From Nocardioides nematodiphilus (GTDB taxonomy: Bacteria > Actinomycetota > Actinomycetes > Propionibacteriales > Nocardioidaceae), in contig NZ_JAIWOY010000002.1 of NCBI RefSeq assembly GCF_020216525.1, forward strand, positions 434,001-498,000: a stretch of 64,000 nucleotides of DNA, written 5' to 3'. The position numbers were made by a program, and so were the translations under genes. Positions within the stretch are counted from its first letter, which is position 1. Each line of letters opens with the position of its first letter. Below, in pieces: positions 1-8,666 of the stretch. Below the pieces are notes generated by a model. That model worked only from the letters and a program-made list of their open reading frames with translations, was not told the origin of the DNA and did no database searches.

Positions 1-861
1 CCGGCCGGCGAGGTCGAGCGAGGCGAGGAACGGCGAGTTCGCGGCCTGTCGGCGCAGCGCGGAGCGGACGGCCTCGCCCAACGGCGCACCCAGGTTGGCC
101 ACGCCTCCGCCGATCACGACGGCCTCGGGGTCCGCGGCGAGGGCGACCACCCGGACGGCGTCGGCGACCCCGGCAGCGAAGCGGTCGCGGATCGCGATCG
201 CCCGCTCGTCGCCCGACGCCGCCGCGGCGAAGAGCGCCTGGGCCGGCGGCCCGTCTTGGGTCGGCCACGCCGCGGCGAGGGCACGCCCGGAGGCGATCAG
301 CTCGAGGCAGCCGCGCTGGCCGCAGGAGCAGGGTGGGCCGTTCGGGTCGACCGGCAGGTGGCCGATCTCACCGGCGGCGCCGTGCGCACCTCGACGCAGC
401 ACGCCGTTGAGGACCAACCCCGCGGCGAGGCCGGTGCCGAGCGAGACGTACGCGACGTCGTCGGCCCCGGCGACGAGATGGGCCCCGAGGGTGGCGACGT
501 TGACGTCGTTCTCGACCAGGACCGCCGTGCCGAGCCGTTGGGCGAGCAGCTCGCCGAGGTCGAACCACTCGCCGTCCAGACCCAGGTTGACGGCGTGCTT
601 GACCGCGCCGCGGTCGGGGTCGACCAGACCGGGGATGCCGACGCCGACCCACGCGGGCCCGGCGCCGGGGACGCCCGCGGGGACGTCGGCGGAGGAGGTG
701 AGCGCCGCGACCACGTCGGCCGCGGTCTGCACGACCCCGTCCGGCCCGAGCGCGGTGGGCAGACGGCGCTCGGCGAGGATCGTGCCCTCGCCGTCGACCG
801 CGACGCCGTGCACCTTGCTCCCGCCGATGTCGAGGCCGATCGAGAATCCCGTGCCGCTCAT
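1..861 (-). CDS. ROK-family sugar kinase (partial, C-terminus outside window)
   Basis: A ROK kinase that would phosphorylate a hexose or aminosugar such as glucose, GlcNAc or ManNAc in the cytoplasm. The 287 residues visible carry the N-terminal phosphate-binding DIGGSK (about 11-16), an END catalytic-Asp region (about 115) and the ROK zinc signature, beginning GHLPVDP near 165 and continuing with a CSCGQRGC cysteine cluster. The family is about 300 residues long, so only the last few are missing beyond position 1. There is no N-terminal helix-turn-helix, which separates it from the ROK repressor at the other end of the operon. The ATG at 861 overlaps the stop of the upstream hexosaminidase by 4 bp, so the two are translationally coupled. 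Together with a GH3 hexosaminidase and a sugar transporter, a GlcNAc kinase role is plausible, but the substrate is inference. Confidence 0.88.
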   Translation of the reverse strand, partial: MSGTGFSIGLDIGGSKVHGVAVDGEGTILAERRLPTALGPDGVVQTAADVVAALTSSADVPAGVPGAGPAWVGVGIPGLVDPDRGAVKHAVNLGLDGEWFDLGELLAQRLGTAVLVENDVNVATLGAHLVAGADDVAYVSLGTGLAAGLVLNGVLRRGAHGAAGEIGHLPVDPNGPPCSCGQRGCLELIASGRALAAAWPTQDGPPAQALFAAAASGDERAIAIRDRFAAGVADAVRVVALAADPEAVVIGGGVANLGAPLGEAVRSALRRQAANSPFLASLDLAGR

Positions 862-2261
862 CGCTGCCACCCGGCCTCGCGCAGCACGGTCTCGACCGCG
901 GCGGCGCTCGGCAGCGAGTAGCCGCGGGTGCACAGCCGCGGCAGCGGCCCCTCGTACGGTCCGGGCCACCCCCACTCGACCACCACCGCCCGCGTCGGGT
1001 CGGAGACCCTCGCGAGCAGCGCGAGCACGTCGGGGCGACGGTGCATGTCGCGGACCTGGATGACGAGCGGCCCGTCGGGGAGTGCGTCGGCCGGCATGAC
1101 GACAGCGTCGGGCGGCAGACCCCACGGCACCTCGCCGACGGCGACGTTCGCGGGCGTGCTGATGCTGACGATGCGTGCTCCGTCGAGGTCGGGCAGGTCG
1201 CCCTGCAGCGTCATCGCAGCCCGGGCGGCATCGACCTGGGCGGGCACGTCGAGCATCCCGACGGGCGCCCCGGCGCTCGACGCGCGCGGGAGGGCGGCGA
1301 TCCGCCGTACGGACTCCTCCAGACGCTCGCGACTCAGCCGGCCGTCGGCGACGGCGGCCACCACGGCCGCCTGGATCTCGCGGACCAGCGCGGCCGGCTT
1401 GTCGGGGCCGACGCAGAGGAAGTCGGCGCCGGCTGCCAGCGAGAGCACGGCGGCGGCCGGGATGCCGCGCGCGGCCGAGGCACCGGCCATGTCGAGCGCG
1501 TCGGAGACGATCACGCCCTCGAAGCCGAGACGCTCCCGCAGCAGCGCGAGCACGGGTGCCGACAACGTGCCGGGGAGCTCGGGATCGAGCGCGGGGACGA
1601 CGATGTGCGAGGTCATCACGGCCGCGGTCCCGGCGGCGACGGCGGCCTCGAACGGCACCAGCTCGCGCGCCGCCATCACCTCGAGCGACACGTCGAGCAC
1701 CGGCAGCGCCAGATGGCTGTCCTCGCCGGTGTCGCCGTGGCCCGGGAAGTGCTTCACACAGGCCCCGATCCCGCCGGTCTGCAGTCCCTCGACCCACGCG
1801 CCGACGTGCTTGCCCGCGGCGTGGGCGTCGGCGCCGAAGGAGCGCGTGCCGATCACGGGGTTGTCGGGGTTGGAGTTGACGTCGGCGACCGGACCGAGAT
1901 CGAGGTCGATCCCGGCAGCCGCGAGGTCCGCCGCGACGCGCGCGCCCACGGCACGGGTCAGAGCCGGGTCGTCGACGGCGCCGAGCGCGGCCGCGCCCAG
2001 CACCGGTGAGCCGGCCAGCGCGTGCAGCCGGGTGACGTCGCCACCCTCCTCGTCGGAGGTGATCACGACCTGCGGGCCGGCGGCGCGGATCGCGTCGGTG
2101 AGAGCACGGACGTCGGCGATGCTCGCGGTCGCGATGTTGGAGCCGAACAGGCAGACGCCCCCCAGTCCCTCGGCCAGCAGCTCCGCGTAGTCGGCGGTGA
2201 GCTCCGGACCCGCGAAGGACGGCATCAGCACGCCCAACGCGAGGGTCTCGATCGAGGTCAT
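858..2261 (-). CDS. Glycoside hydrolase family 3 beta-N-acetylhexosaminidase (NagZ-like)
   Basis: 467 residues with no obvious signal peptide, so probably cytoplasmic. The NagZ-type GH3 hallmark KHFPGHGDTGEDSH is at 170-183. The nucleophile region SDALDM is at about 253-258, with Asp254 matching the NagZ nucleophile, and a substrate-binding TSDEEGG lies near 68-74. The family removes beta-linked GlcNAc from muropeptides or chitooligosaccharides. It is the fifth gene of the sugar uptake operon, overlapping the permease stop (2258-2261) and the kinase start (858-861) by 4 bp each. This suggests that an imported N-acetylated disaccharide is split inside the cell and then phosphorylated. The C-terminal 120 residues look like a degenerate GH3 C domain. 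Family assignment is firm; substrate is inference. Confidence 0.9.
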   Translation of the reverse strand: MTSIETLALGVLMPSFAGPELTADYAELLAEGLGGVCLFGSNIATASIADVRALTDAIRAAGPQVVITSDEEGGDVTRLHALAGSPVLGAAALGAVDDPALTRAVGARVAADLAAAGIDLDLGPVADVNSNPDNPVIGTRSFGADAHAAGKHVGAWVEGLQTGGIGACVKHFPGHGDTGEDSHLALPVLDVSLEVMAARELVPFEAAVAAGTAAVMTSHIVVPALDPELPGTLSAPVLALLRERLGFEGVIVSDALDMAGASAARGIPAAAVLSLAAGADFLCVGPDKPAALVREIQAAVVAAVADGRLSRERLEESVRRIAALPRASSAGAPVGMLDVPAQVDAARAAMTLQGDLPDLDGARIVSISTPANVAVGEVPWGLPPDAVVMPADALPDGPLVIQVRDMHRRPDVLALLARVSDPTRAVVVEWGWPGPYEGPLPRLCTRGYSLPSAAAVETVLREAGWQR

Positions 2262-3133
2262 CCCTTCACCGCCCCCGACGTCATGCCGGTGACCAGGTTG
2301 CGCTGGATGAGCAGGAAGAAGAGCACGACCGGGAGCGCGAACAGGGTCGAGCCGGCCATCAGACCGCCGTAGTTGGTGCCCGTGGTCGGGGTCGAGAACG
2401 ACGCCAGCCAGACCGGCAGGGTGTACATGTCCTGGTCCTTCATGAACGAGTAGGCGAGCAGGTAGTCGTTCCAGGCGTAGATGAACGCGAAGATGCTCGT
2501 CGCGATCACACCCGGCGCCACCAGCGGGAAGAGCACGCGGAAGAGGATCTGGCGGGTGCTGGCGCCGTCGACCATCGCGGCCTCCTCGAGCTCGCGCGGG
2601 ATGGCGAGGAAGAAGCCTCGCATCACCCAGATCGAGAACGGCAGCACCGCGGCGACGTAGGCGAGCACCAGCCCGAAGTAGTGGTCGAGCAGATGCATCT
2701 TGTTGAAGGTGAGGAAGAGCGGGATCAGCAGCGCCGCGCTCGGCAGCATCTGCACCACCAGGATCACGACCAGGATCAGCCGGCGGGCGCGGAACCGGAA
2801 CCGGGTCAACGCCGCGGCGGCGAAGATGCCCAGCGCGATCGAGATGAGCAGCGTCCCGCCCACGACGATCAGGCTGTTGCCCAGGCTGCGGAAGAAGTGC
2901 GACTGCGTCATCGCGGCGTGGAAGTTGGTGATCGTCGCGTGCAGCGGCAGGAACTGGGGGGTCGCGGTGGTGACGTCGGCCGGCGGCTTGAAGGCCGTGT
3001 TGACCATCCAGTAGACCGGGAAGATCCAGACCACGCAGAAGAGCACGGCCAGGGTGTTGGCGACGACGCGCCCGCGGGTCAGCTTGACGCGGGAGCGACG
3101 CCGTACGGGCGTGGTGGCGGTGTGGGCGCTCAT
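2258..3133 (-). CDS. Carbohydrate ABC transporter permease, MalG type
   Basis: 291 residues with a basic N-terminal tail and six hydrophobic segments typical of MalG-type (CUT1) inner-membrane permeases. The cytoplasmic EAA loop that docks the ATPase is visible at about 183-205 (EEAAMVDGAS followed by FPLVAPG). It pairs with the MalF-type permease just upstream (49-bp gap) and the lipoprotein binding protein before that. Its stop overlaps the hexosaminidase start by 4 bp. No ATP-binding subunit is encoded nearby, so it must borrow a shared MsiK-like ATPase encoded elsewhere, as known for Streptomyces sugar transporters. Confidence 0.92.
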   Translation of the reverse strand: MSAHTATTPVRRRSRVKLTRGRVVANTLAVLFCVVWIFPVYWMVNTAFKPPADVTTATPQFLPLHATITNFHAAMTQSHFFRSLGNSLIVVGGTLLISIALGIFAAAALTRFRFRARRLILVVILVVQMLPSAALLIPLFLTFNKMHLLDHYFGLVLAYVAAVLPFSIWVMRGFFLAIPRELEEAAMVDGASTRQILFRVLFPLVAPGVIATSIFAFIYAWNDYLLAYSFMKDQDMYTLPVWLASFSTPTTGTNYGGLMAGSTLFALPVVLFFLLIQRNLVTGMTSGAVKG

Positions 3134-3182
3134 CGGGGTCCCTGTTCGAAGCGGAGCGAAGCGAGCATTCGCATGGGGTGAT

Positions 3183-4172
3183 TCACAGGTCCTCCCCTGC
3201 CTTGATCAGGCTGCGGATGTAGAAGGCGGTCAGGACCAGGAGCAGCAGCGTGGTGACGACCGAGATCGCGGCCCCGACGCCGAAGTGGAAGCTGACGAAG
3301 GCATTGCGGTAGGCGTAGATGCCCAGGGTGGAGGTGGCCCCGTTGGGACCGCCGTTGGAGATCAGCCAGATCTGGTTGAAGACGTTGAAGTCCCAGATCA
3401 CCGACAGGATCGTGATGAGGAGCAGTGTCGGGCGCAGGAAGTGCAGCGTGATCGTCCAGTAGACCCGCCATTCGCTGGCGCCGTCGAGGCGAGCCGCCTC
3501 GTAGTAGGCCGGATCGACCTGGGTCTGGGCGGCGTTGAGGGTCAGCGCGATGAACGGCACCGCCTGCCACACGATCAGCATCCAGATGCAGGCGTACGCC
3601 AGCCGGGGGCTGTTGGCCCAGTTGGTGGCGGTGACGTCGCCGAAGAGATGGGTCTGGGTGAGCAGCCAGTTGGCGACGCCGTAGCCCGGCTGGAAGAGCC
3701 AGCCCCAGACCATCGAGGAGGCCACGTTGGGCATCGCCCAGGCGAAGATGAGGACGACGGTGACGGCGTAGCGGAAGCCGGTGCCGATCTTGCCGAGGAG
3801 CTGGGCCACGCCCATGCCGACCACGACGCTGCCGGCGACCATGGCCGCGGTGAAGAGGATCGTCCGGACGAAGGATCGCCAGAACTCGCGGTCGTGCAGG
3901 ATGTCGCGGTACTGGCGCAGCCCGACGATGTCGTAGGTGCCGGTGAACAGCATCTTCTGCCCGGCGTTGGTGAAGGACAGGTAGATCAGGTAGCCGATGG
4001 GGACGATGGTCAGGGCGGTGATGACCAAGCCGGCCGGCGAGAGCAACAGCAGCGGGGTCAGACCGGGGCGTGTGACGGCTCCGGGGCCTCGCCGCTTCCG
4101 TGGCCGCCGCGGGGTCTCCGCGGCGGCCACGGGCTCGCCGGCGGCGACGGAGGTCGCAGCTGGTGAGCTCAT
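3183..4172 (-). CDS. Carbohydrate ABC transporter permease, MalF type
   Basis: 329 residues. An Ala/Pro/Arg-rich cytoplasmic tail of about 35 residues is followed by six membrane segments, the first near 38-65. The EAA loop lies at about 223-247 (YEAARLDGASEWRVYW then LHFLRP). This is the first permease of a CUT1 sugar importer and would form a heterodimer with the MalG-type protein encoded next. It follows the binding-protein gene by 39 bp. The order regulator, binding protein, permease, permease, hydrolase, kinase resembles the chitobiose/GlcNAc (Das or Ngc) operons of streptomycetes. The actual sugar cannot be read from the permease. Confidence 0.92.
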   Translation of the reverse strand: MSSPAATSVAAGEPVAAAETPRRPRKRRGPGAVTRPGLTPLLLLSPAGLVITALTIVPIGYLIYLSFTNAGQKMLFTGTYDIVGLRQYRDILHDREFWRSFVRTILFTAAMVAGSVVVGMGVAQLLGKIGTGFRYAVTVVLIFAWAMPNVASSMVWGWLFQPGYGVANWLLTQTHLFGDVTATNWANSPRLAYACIWMLIVWQAVPFIALTLNAAQTQVDPAYYEAARLDGASEWRVYWTITLHFLRPTLLLITILSVIWDFNVFNQIWLISNGGPNGATSTLGIYAYRNAFVSFHFGVGAAISVVTTLLLLVLTAFYIRSLIKAGEDL

Positions 4173-4211
4173 AGCGGAATCGTGTCAGTGCTTCTCGGGG
4201 ATCTCGCCCGC

Positions 4212-5543
4212 TCAGCCCTGATCGTTCAGGACCGAGTCGAGGTGGTCGTCGAAGCCCTTGGCGGCATCGGCCGGGCTCTTGGCCCCCGTCGCGATGTCGG
4301 CGAAGAACTGCTCGACGGCCTTGTCACCCTCGATCGTGGCCCAGCCGGCGGTGGCCGGGGTGGACTTCGAGTTGCCGGCCGCGACGAAGTACGCCTGGTG
4401 GAGTGCGTCGGCCGAGCCCTTGGCGGCGTCGATCATCTCGGTGGTCACCGGGATCCAGCCCTGCGCCACGACCGGACCGCTCTGGATGGCCTGGCTGGCC
4501 GCGATCTTCACCCAGGTCGTCGCCAGGTCCTGGTTCTTGCTCTTGGCGGCGATGCCCCAGTCGGAGCCCGCCAGCATCACCGGCTGGGTGCTGCCGGACT
4601 TGCCCGGGAACGGGAAGGTGCCGAGGTCGGCGTCCTTCAGCTTCGGGTTGTCCTGCTCGATCACACCGATCTCCCACGCGTTGCCGATGACCGCGGAGGT
4701 CTTGCCGGCGGCGAAGATGTCCTTGTCCTGGTCGGGCTGGCCCGTACCGGTGGTGTTGATCGAGGCCGAGGCCTTGGTGGAGTACGCGTTCTGGAACGCC
4801 TTGAAGTCCGCGAGGCCCTGCTGGGCCTTGCTGTCCGACATCGTGCCCTTCCAGCTGTCGCCGTCCTTGGCGGCCACGTCGCCGCCGGCGTCCCAGACCC
4901 ACTGCAGACCGTCGTACCAGTACTTGCCGGGGAGGTAGAACGGCGCGAAGTCCTTCTGCCCGCCGAACTTCGCCTTGACCTTGTCCAGGTCCTTGGTGAG
5001 CTCCTCGTACGTGGTCGGGGCCGCCGTGATGCCGGCCTCGCTCCACATCTTCTTGTTGTAGATGACCGCGCGGGTCGCGGCGAAGGCCGGGACGCCGTAG
5101 AGGTTGCCGTCGATGGTCGCCGGGCCGGCGAGGCCGTCGAGCCAGGTGCCGCCCTGCTGGAGGGCGTCCTTGCTGTCGGTCAGGTCGGCGAGGCCACCGC
5201 TGGCGGCGAAGAGGGGCACGTCGGTGTTTCCGAGCTCGACAACGTCGGGAGGGGTGTCGGTGGCGAGCGCGGTGGTGACCTTGGTGGCGATGTCGGCCCA
5301 TTCCTGGGTCTCGACCTTCACCTGGGCCCCGGTCTCCTTGGTGAACTCGTCGTTGATCGCCTTCATGGTGTCGTCGGTGAGGTCACCCTGCATGTTCCAG
5401 ACCGTGATGGTCTTGCCTGCGCCGTCGGGCGTCGAGTCCGCCGAGGCGTTCGTACCGCTGTTGTCGCTGCTGCCGCAGGCGGTGAGGGCGATGGCGGTCG
5501 CGATGCCGAGGGCACCGGCCACGAGATTGCGCGTCTTACGCAA
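4212..5543 (-). CDS. Extracellular sugar-binding lipoprotein of ABC transporter
   Basis: 443 residues. A basic start (MRKTRN), a hydrophobic stretch and lipobox LTAC at 20-23 mark a lipoprotein anchored at Cys23. A Ser/Asn/Asp-rich linker leads into a family 1 solute-binding fold; the segment starting ITVWNMQGD near residue 46 is the usual first strand. Many Trp and Tyr residues (for example YWYDGLQWVWDAGG) suit carbohydrate stacking. It captures the sugar for the MalF/MalG permeases encoded directly downstream. It lies 81 bp after the ROK regulator gene and may be read from that promoter or from its own in this gap. Ligand unknown; an N-acetylglucosamine oligomer is inferred from the hexosaminidase. 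Confidence 0.9.
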   Translation of the reverse strand: MRKTRNLVAGALGIATAIALTACGSSDNSGTNASADSTPDGAGKTITVWNMQGDLTDDTMKAINDEFTKETGAQVKVETQEWADIATKVTTALATDTPPDVVELGNTDVPLFAASGGLADLTDSKDALQQGGTWLDGLAGPATIDGNLYGVPAFAATRAVIYNKKMWSEAGITAAPTTYEELTKDLDKVKAKFGGQKDFAPFYLPGKYWYDGLQWVWDAGGDVAAKDGDSWKGTMSDSKAQQGLADFKAFQNAYSTKASASINTTGTGQPDQDKDIFAAGKTSAVIGNAWEIGVIEQDNPKLKDADLGTFPFPGKSGSTQPVMLAGSDWGIAAKSKNQDLATTWVKIAASQAIQSGPVVAQGWIPVTTEMIDAAKGSADALHQAYFVAAGNSKSTPATAGWATIEGDKAVEQFFADIATGAKSPADAAKGFDDHLDSVLNDQG

Positions 5544-5624
5544 GGTTTCTCCTAGGGGTGTTGCGCGGGGTGCCCGCGTCGGACCCGGGGCGGTCGCCTC
5601 GGGAGGTTCGGGGTGCCGGGGCGG

Positions 5625-6755
5625 TCATGAGACCCCCAGCTCGCCGGCGAGGACCAGGACGGCCCCGCCGAGCAGGACGACGTCGTCGCCGAGCCTGCTG
5701 GTGCGGACGACGAGTCGCTCGCCGGTGACCGGCATGGTGCGCTGCCGGATGACGGTGTCGACCGCAGTGAGCAGCGGACCGTCGAGGAGCTCCGCGGGCC
5801 CGGTGAGGACCAGCTCGTGCAGGTTGAGGGTGCCGACGACCGGCGCGAGGACCGCGCCGAGCTGCTCGCCGACGGCGGTGAGCTCCTTGGCGGGCTCGTT
5901 GCTCGCCTCCACGCGGCGCCGCAGGTGGGGCACCGCGACGACGGTCTCCAAGCAGCCCGTACGGCCGCATGCGCACTGCTCCCCGGCCGGGTCGACCACC
6001 ACGTGGCCGATCTCGCCGGCCGCGCCGTGGTGGCCGTGGAGCAGCGCGCCCTCGAGGACGAGGCCGGCGCCGACACCGGTGCCGACGCGGAGCAGCATCA
6101 GGCCGCCCTCGCCGGACTCGCCGAAGGTGTGCTCCCCGAGCACGGCGGTGTTGGCGTCGTTGGCGACGTAGACCGGGACCTCGAACGCGGCGTGCAGTCC
6201 GGCGGCGAGCGGGACGTCGCTCCAGCCGAGGTTGGGGGCGTCGACCACCGTGCCGGCGTCGTCGACGATGCCGGGACTGCCGACGCCGATGCCGAGGACA
6301 CGGGCGCCGGTGGCCTCGACGAGGCGGCGGGTCAGGGTGTGCAGCAGCGCCACGGCCGCCTCGCCCTTGGCGCCGGCCAGCTCCTGCTCGTCGCGATGGG
6401 TGACGGTGCCCCCCAGCGTGACGACCGCACCCGTGAGGCGGTCGTCGACGCTGAGGTCGAGGGTGACGATGTGGGTAGCGTCCTCCCGCAGCCCGACCAG
6501 CGTCGGCGGCTTGCCGACCCGGGTCTCGGCCGGTGCGCCGAGCTCGGCGAGGAGCTCGTCCTCGATCAGCTCGGCGATCAGGTCGGAGACCGTCACCCGG
6601 GTCAGACCCGTGCTGCGGGCCAAGTCCGCGCGGCTCGCCGGGCCCTCGCCGAAGAGCTGCTGGAGGATGAGGGCGCGGTGATGACGGCGGGCGTCCTCCT
6701 GCAGCAGCTTGCCACTGGGGCGAAGGGCTCGGCGGCGCGTGGTGACCTGGCTCAC
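5625..6755 (-). CDS. ROK-family transcriptional regulator
   Basis: 376 residues, GTG start at 6755. An N-terminal winged helix-turn-helix (about 25-75, with SRADLARSTGLTRVTVSDLI) is fused to a ROK sugar-sensing domain. The zinc signature is intact (H251, C261, C263, C268) and an AND motif (about 198-200) supplies the catalytic-Asp region. This is the NagC/XylR/Mlc-type repressor layout. It is the promoter-proximal gene of the sugar uptake operon and an inverted repeat sits immediately upstream (6761-6781), so self-repression relieved by a sugar or sugar phosphate is likely. In Streptomyces the equivalent aminosugar system is controlled by the GntR protein DasR; a ROK repressor here would be a different solution. 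Confidence 0.9.
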   Translation of the reverse strand: MSQVTTRRRALRPSGKLLQEDARRHHRALILQQLFGEGPASRADLARSTGLTRVTVSDLIAELIEDELLAELGAPAETRVGKPPTLVGLREDATHIVTLDLSVDDRLTGAVVTLGGTVTHRDEQELAGAKGEAAVALLHTLTRRLVEATGARVLGIGVGSPGIVDDAGTVVDAPNLGWSDVPLAAGLHAAFEVPVYVANDANTAVLGEHTFGESGEGGLMLLRVGTGVGAGLVLEGALLHGHHGAAGEIGHVVVDPAGEQCACGRTGCLETVVAVPHLRRRVEASNEPAKELTAVGEQLGAVLAPVVGTLNLHELVLTGPAELLDGPLLTAVDTVIRQRTMPVTGERLVVRTSRLGDDVVLLGGAVLVLAGELGVS

Positions 6756-6760
6756 GTTTG

Positions 6761-6781
6761 TTAGTTCAGCGTACTTACTAA
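6761..6781. promoter_or_regulatory. Candidate ROK-regulator operator (inverted repeat)
   Basis: TTAGT at 6761-6765 and its reverse complement ACTAA at 6777-6781 are separated by 11 bp, so the half-sites lie about 1.5 helical turns apart, only 5 bp upstream of the ROK regulator start. The element is AT-rich in a very GC-rich setting. Likely an autoregulatory operator overlapping the operon promoter. Inference from position and symmetry. Confidence 0.5.
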
Positions 6782-6899
6782 TCCCGTGTCAACGGTCTTC
6801 TTGTCACGCTTTCGAAAAGTGGGCGCTTCAGACGTGTTTCGGCCCCGGGACCGCCGGAGTCTCAGCGAACGGCCGCTCGCCCGACCCCGGGCGCCTTCC

Positions 6900-7001
6900 A
6901 AAGGGTCACCGTGACCCATTGCGGCGACCGTGACCCTTCAAACCATCACCCGCGGCCCAAAGGGTCACCGTGAAAGTTCGCAAGTGTCACGGTGACCCTT
7001 T
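6900..7001. repeat. Cluster of four palindromic GGTCACCGTGA repeats
   Basis: Four copies of one motif, in mixed orientation, fill the gap between the amidase end and the ROK regulator start. AAAGGGTCACCGTGA occurs exactly at 6900-6914 and 6959-6973. Its exact reverse complement is at 6987-7001, and a diverged reverse copy is at about 6926-6940. The last two form a perfect 15-bp stem with a 13-nt loop, starting 8 bp beyond the amidase stop. No coding sense. The GGTCAC core also appears in the 22-bp repeats at 16461 and 54259. Confidence 0.75.
6959..7001 (-). terminator. Hairpin downstream of the amidase gene
   Basis: Perfect 15-bp stem (6959-6973 with 6987-7001) and 13-nt loop, directly after the amidase stop at 7009 on the minus strand. 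There is no U-run, which is common for actinobacterial terminators. It is built from the repeat described at 6900-7001, so termination may be a by-product of the repeat. Confidence 0.5.
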
Positions 7002-7008
7002 GCCGGGC

Positions 7009-8382
7009 TCAGAGCCCCAGCGACGTGGCGATGCCGAGGAGCGGGCCCTCGTCGTCGCTGAGGGCCGAGAGCTGGACGCCGATGGGGAGGCCCTCGCGCG
7101 ACTGGCCGGCCGGGATCGAGAGGGCGGGCAGGCCGGTGGTGTTGGCCACGGTGGTGAAGGCGATCATCGGCAGGCTGCGCAGCAGGGCACGGATCGAGCC
7201 GGCACCATCGAGCTGGCCGAGGGCCGGCGGGAGGCAGGCGAGGGTCGGCGAGAGCACGGCGTCGTACGCGCCGAACCGCTCCTGGAAGCTCTCCCGCATC
7301 CGCTCGCCGAGCTCGACGGCCTTGCGCAACAGGGGTCCCTGCGCCCAGATGCCGAGCTGAGCGGTGTGACGGCTGCGCAGCTCGAGCCGCTCGGGGTGCT
7401 CGACCAGACCGACGCACTCGCGCAGGGAGGCGAAGAACTGCGGTACGAACGACGCCTGCACGTCGGGCCAGCGGCCGTCGAGCGCGACGACGTCGTGGCC
7501 GGCGGCGGCCAGCCGACCGGCCATCCGCTCGACCGCCGCCGCGACCTGCGGGTCGACCCTGACCGGACCGAGCGCCGGCTTCGTGAGCCACCCGATCCGG
7601 CGCGGCGCGGTGTCCGCGGCCGCCTCGGCATACGGGCGCGCGGGCGGCGCCGCGCGCCAGCGGTCAATCTCGACCACGCCGTTGATGACGTCCCAGACGA
7701 GTGCGCTGTCCGCGACCGTACGGGTGAGCGGCCCGGCGGTGCCGAGCGTGCCCCACAACGACGGGTGGGGCGCCATGCTCGCCCGGCCGCGCGCCGGCTT
7801 GAGCCCGATCAGCCCACAGGCCGAGGCCGGGATCCGGATCGAGCCGCCGCCGTCGCCGCCGATCGCGACCGGCACGCAGCCCGAGGCCACCGCCGCCGCG
7901 GAGCCACCACTGCTGCCGCCGGTGCTCCGCGACAGGTCGTACGGGTTGCGGGTGACGCCGTGCGCGACGGACTCGGTGAACGGGAACTGCCCGAACTCCG
8001 GCATCGTGGTCGTCGCGACGATGATCGCGCCCGCGGCGCGCAGTCGCCGCACGACCTCGGAGTCGGCGGAGGCGGGCGTCGAGTTCCCGCGGCCACCGAA
8101 GGTGGTCACGACCCCGGCGATGTCCTCCTCGGACTTGATCGCGACCGGGACACCGGCCAGCGGACCACGCTCGGCCGCAGGCAGCGTGTCGACCGCGTCC
8201 GCCGCCGCGAGTGCCGACTCCGCGAGCACCAGCGAGAACGCGTTGAGCTGCGGCTGCACCTCGGCGATCCGCGCCAGCGACCGCTCGACGGCCGCCCGGG
8301 CGCTCAGCCGCCCGGCGCGTACGTCGTCGGCGATCTCGCGGGCGCTCGGACCTGCGGCGACCAGGCTCGTGGGAAGCTCCAT
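7009..8382 (-). CDS. Amidase signature family hydrolase
   Basis: 457 residues. The Ser-cisSer-Lys triad is readable: Lys83 in AIKSEED, the cis-Ser in GGSSGGS (155-161) and the nucleophile Ser181 in GGDGGGSIRIP. It hydrolyses a carboxamide or other amide, but the substrate cannot be inferred because the C-terminal half is variable. It is not GatA, since no gatB or gatC is adjacent and the C-terminus lacks the GatA pattern. It appears monocistronic, with a hairpin after the stop and small stress-type genes upstream on the same strand. Confidence 0.88.
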   Translation of the reverse strand: MELPTSLVAAGPSAREIADDVRAGRLSARAAVERSLARIAEVQPQLNAFSLVLAESALAAADAVDTLPAAERGPLAGVPVAIKSEEDIAGVVTTFGGRGNSTPASADSEVVRRLRAAGAIIVATTTMPEFGQFPFTESVAHGVTRNPYDLSRSTGGSSGGSAAAVASGCVPVAIGGDGGGSIRIPASACGLIGLKPARGRASMAPHPSLWGTLGTAGPLTRTVADSALVWDVINGVVEIDRWRAAPPARPYAEAAADTAPRRIGWLTKPALGPVRVDPQVAAAVERMAGRLAAAGHDVVALDGRWPDVQASFVPQFFASLRECVGLVEHPERLELRSRHTAQLGIWAQGPLLRKAVELGERMRESFQERFGAYDAVLSPTLACLPPALGQLDGAGSIRALLRSLPMIAFTTVANTTGLPALSIPAGQSREGLPIGVQLSALSDDEGPLLGIATSLGL

Positions 8383-8404
8383 GGGCCCAGTGTCGCTGAT
8401 CGCC

Positions 8405-8644
8405 TCAGCCCTCGCTGCCGGAGTGGCGGATCTTCTCCTGCGCGGTCTCCTTGAGGCTCTGCGCCGCCTCGCCGGCCTTCTCCGCCGCGACGTCGCGGGC
8501 CTGATGGACCTTCTCCTGCGTGCGAGGGTCCTGCCACACCGTCTGCGCCTTGGCCTTCAGCTGCTCGTACCGCTCGCGCCCGGCGCGCGTCCCGAGGACG
8601 TACCCGACGCCGATCCCGATCAGCAGGTTCAACTTCCCTGACAT
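8405..8644 (-). CDS. YtxH-like small protein
   Basis: 79 residues. An N-terminal hydrophobic segment (about 4-18, LNLLIGIGVGYVLG) is followed by the GTRAGRERYEQL motif characteristic of YtxH-type proteins. The rest is a charged, Ala/Glu/Lys-rich amphipathic helix. The family is linked to general stress in Bacillus; its molecular function is unknown. It is probably membrane-tethered with a cytoplasmic helix, and sits among other small conserved genes between the amidase and the DUF421 protein. Confidence 0.7.
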   Translation of the reverse strand: MSGKLNLLIGIGVGYVLGTRAGRERYEQLKAKAQTVWQDPRTQEKVHQARDVAAEKAGEAAQSLKETAQEKIRHSGSEG

Positions 8645-8666
8645 ATCGCTCTCCCTCTCCTTCGCC

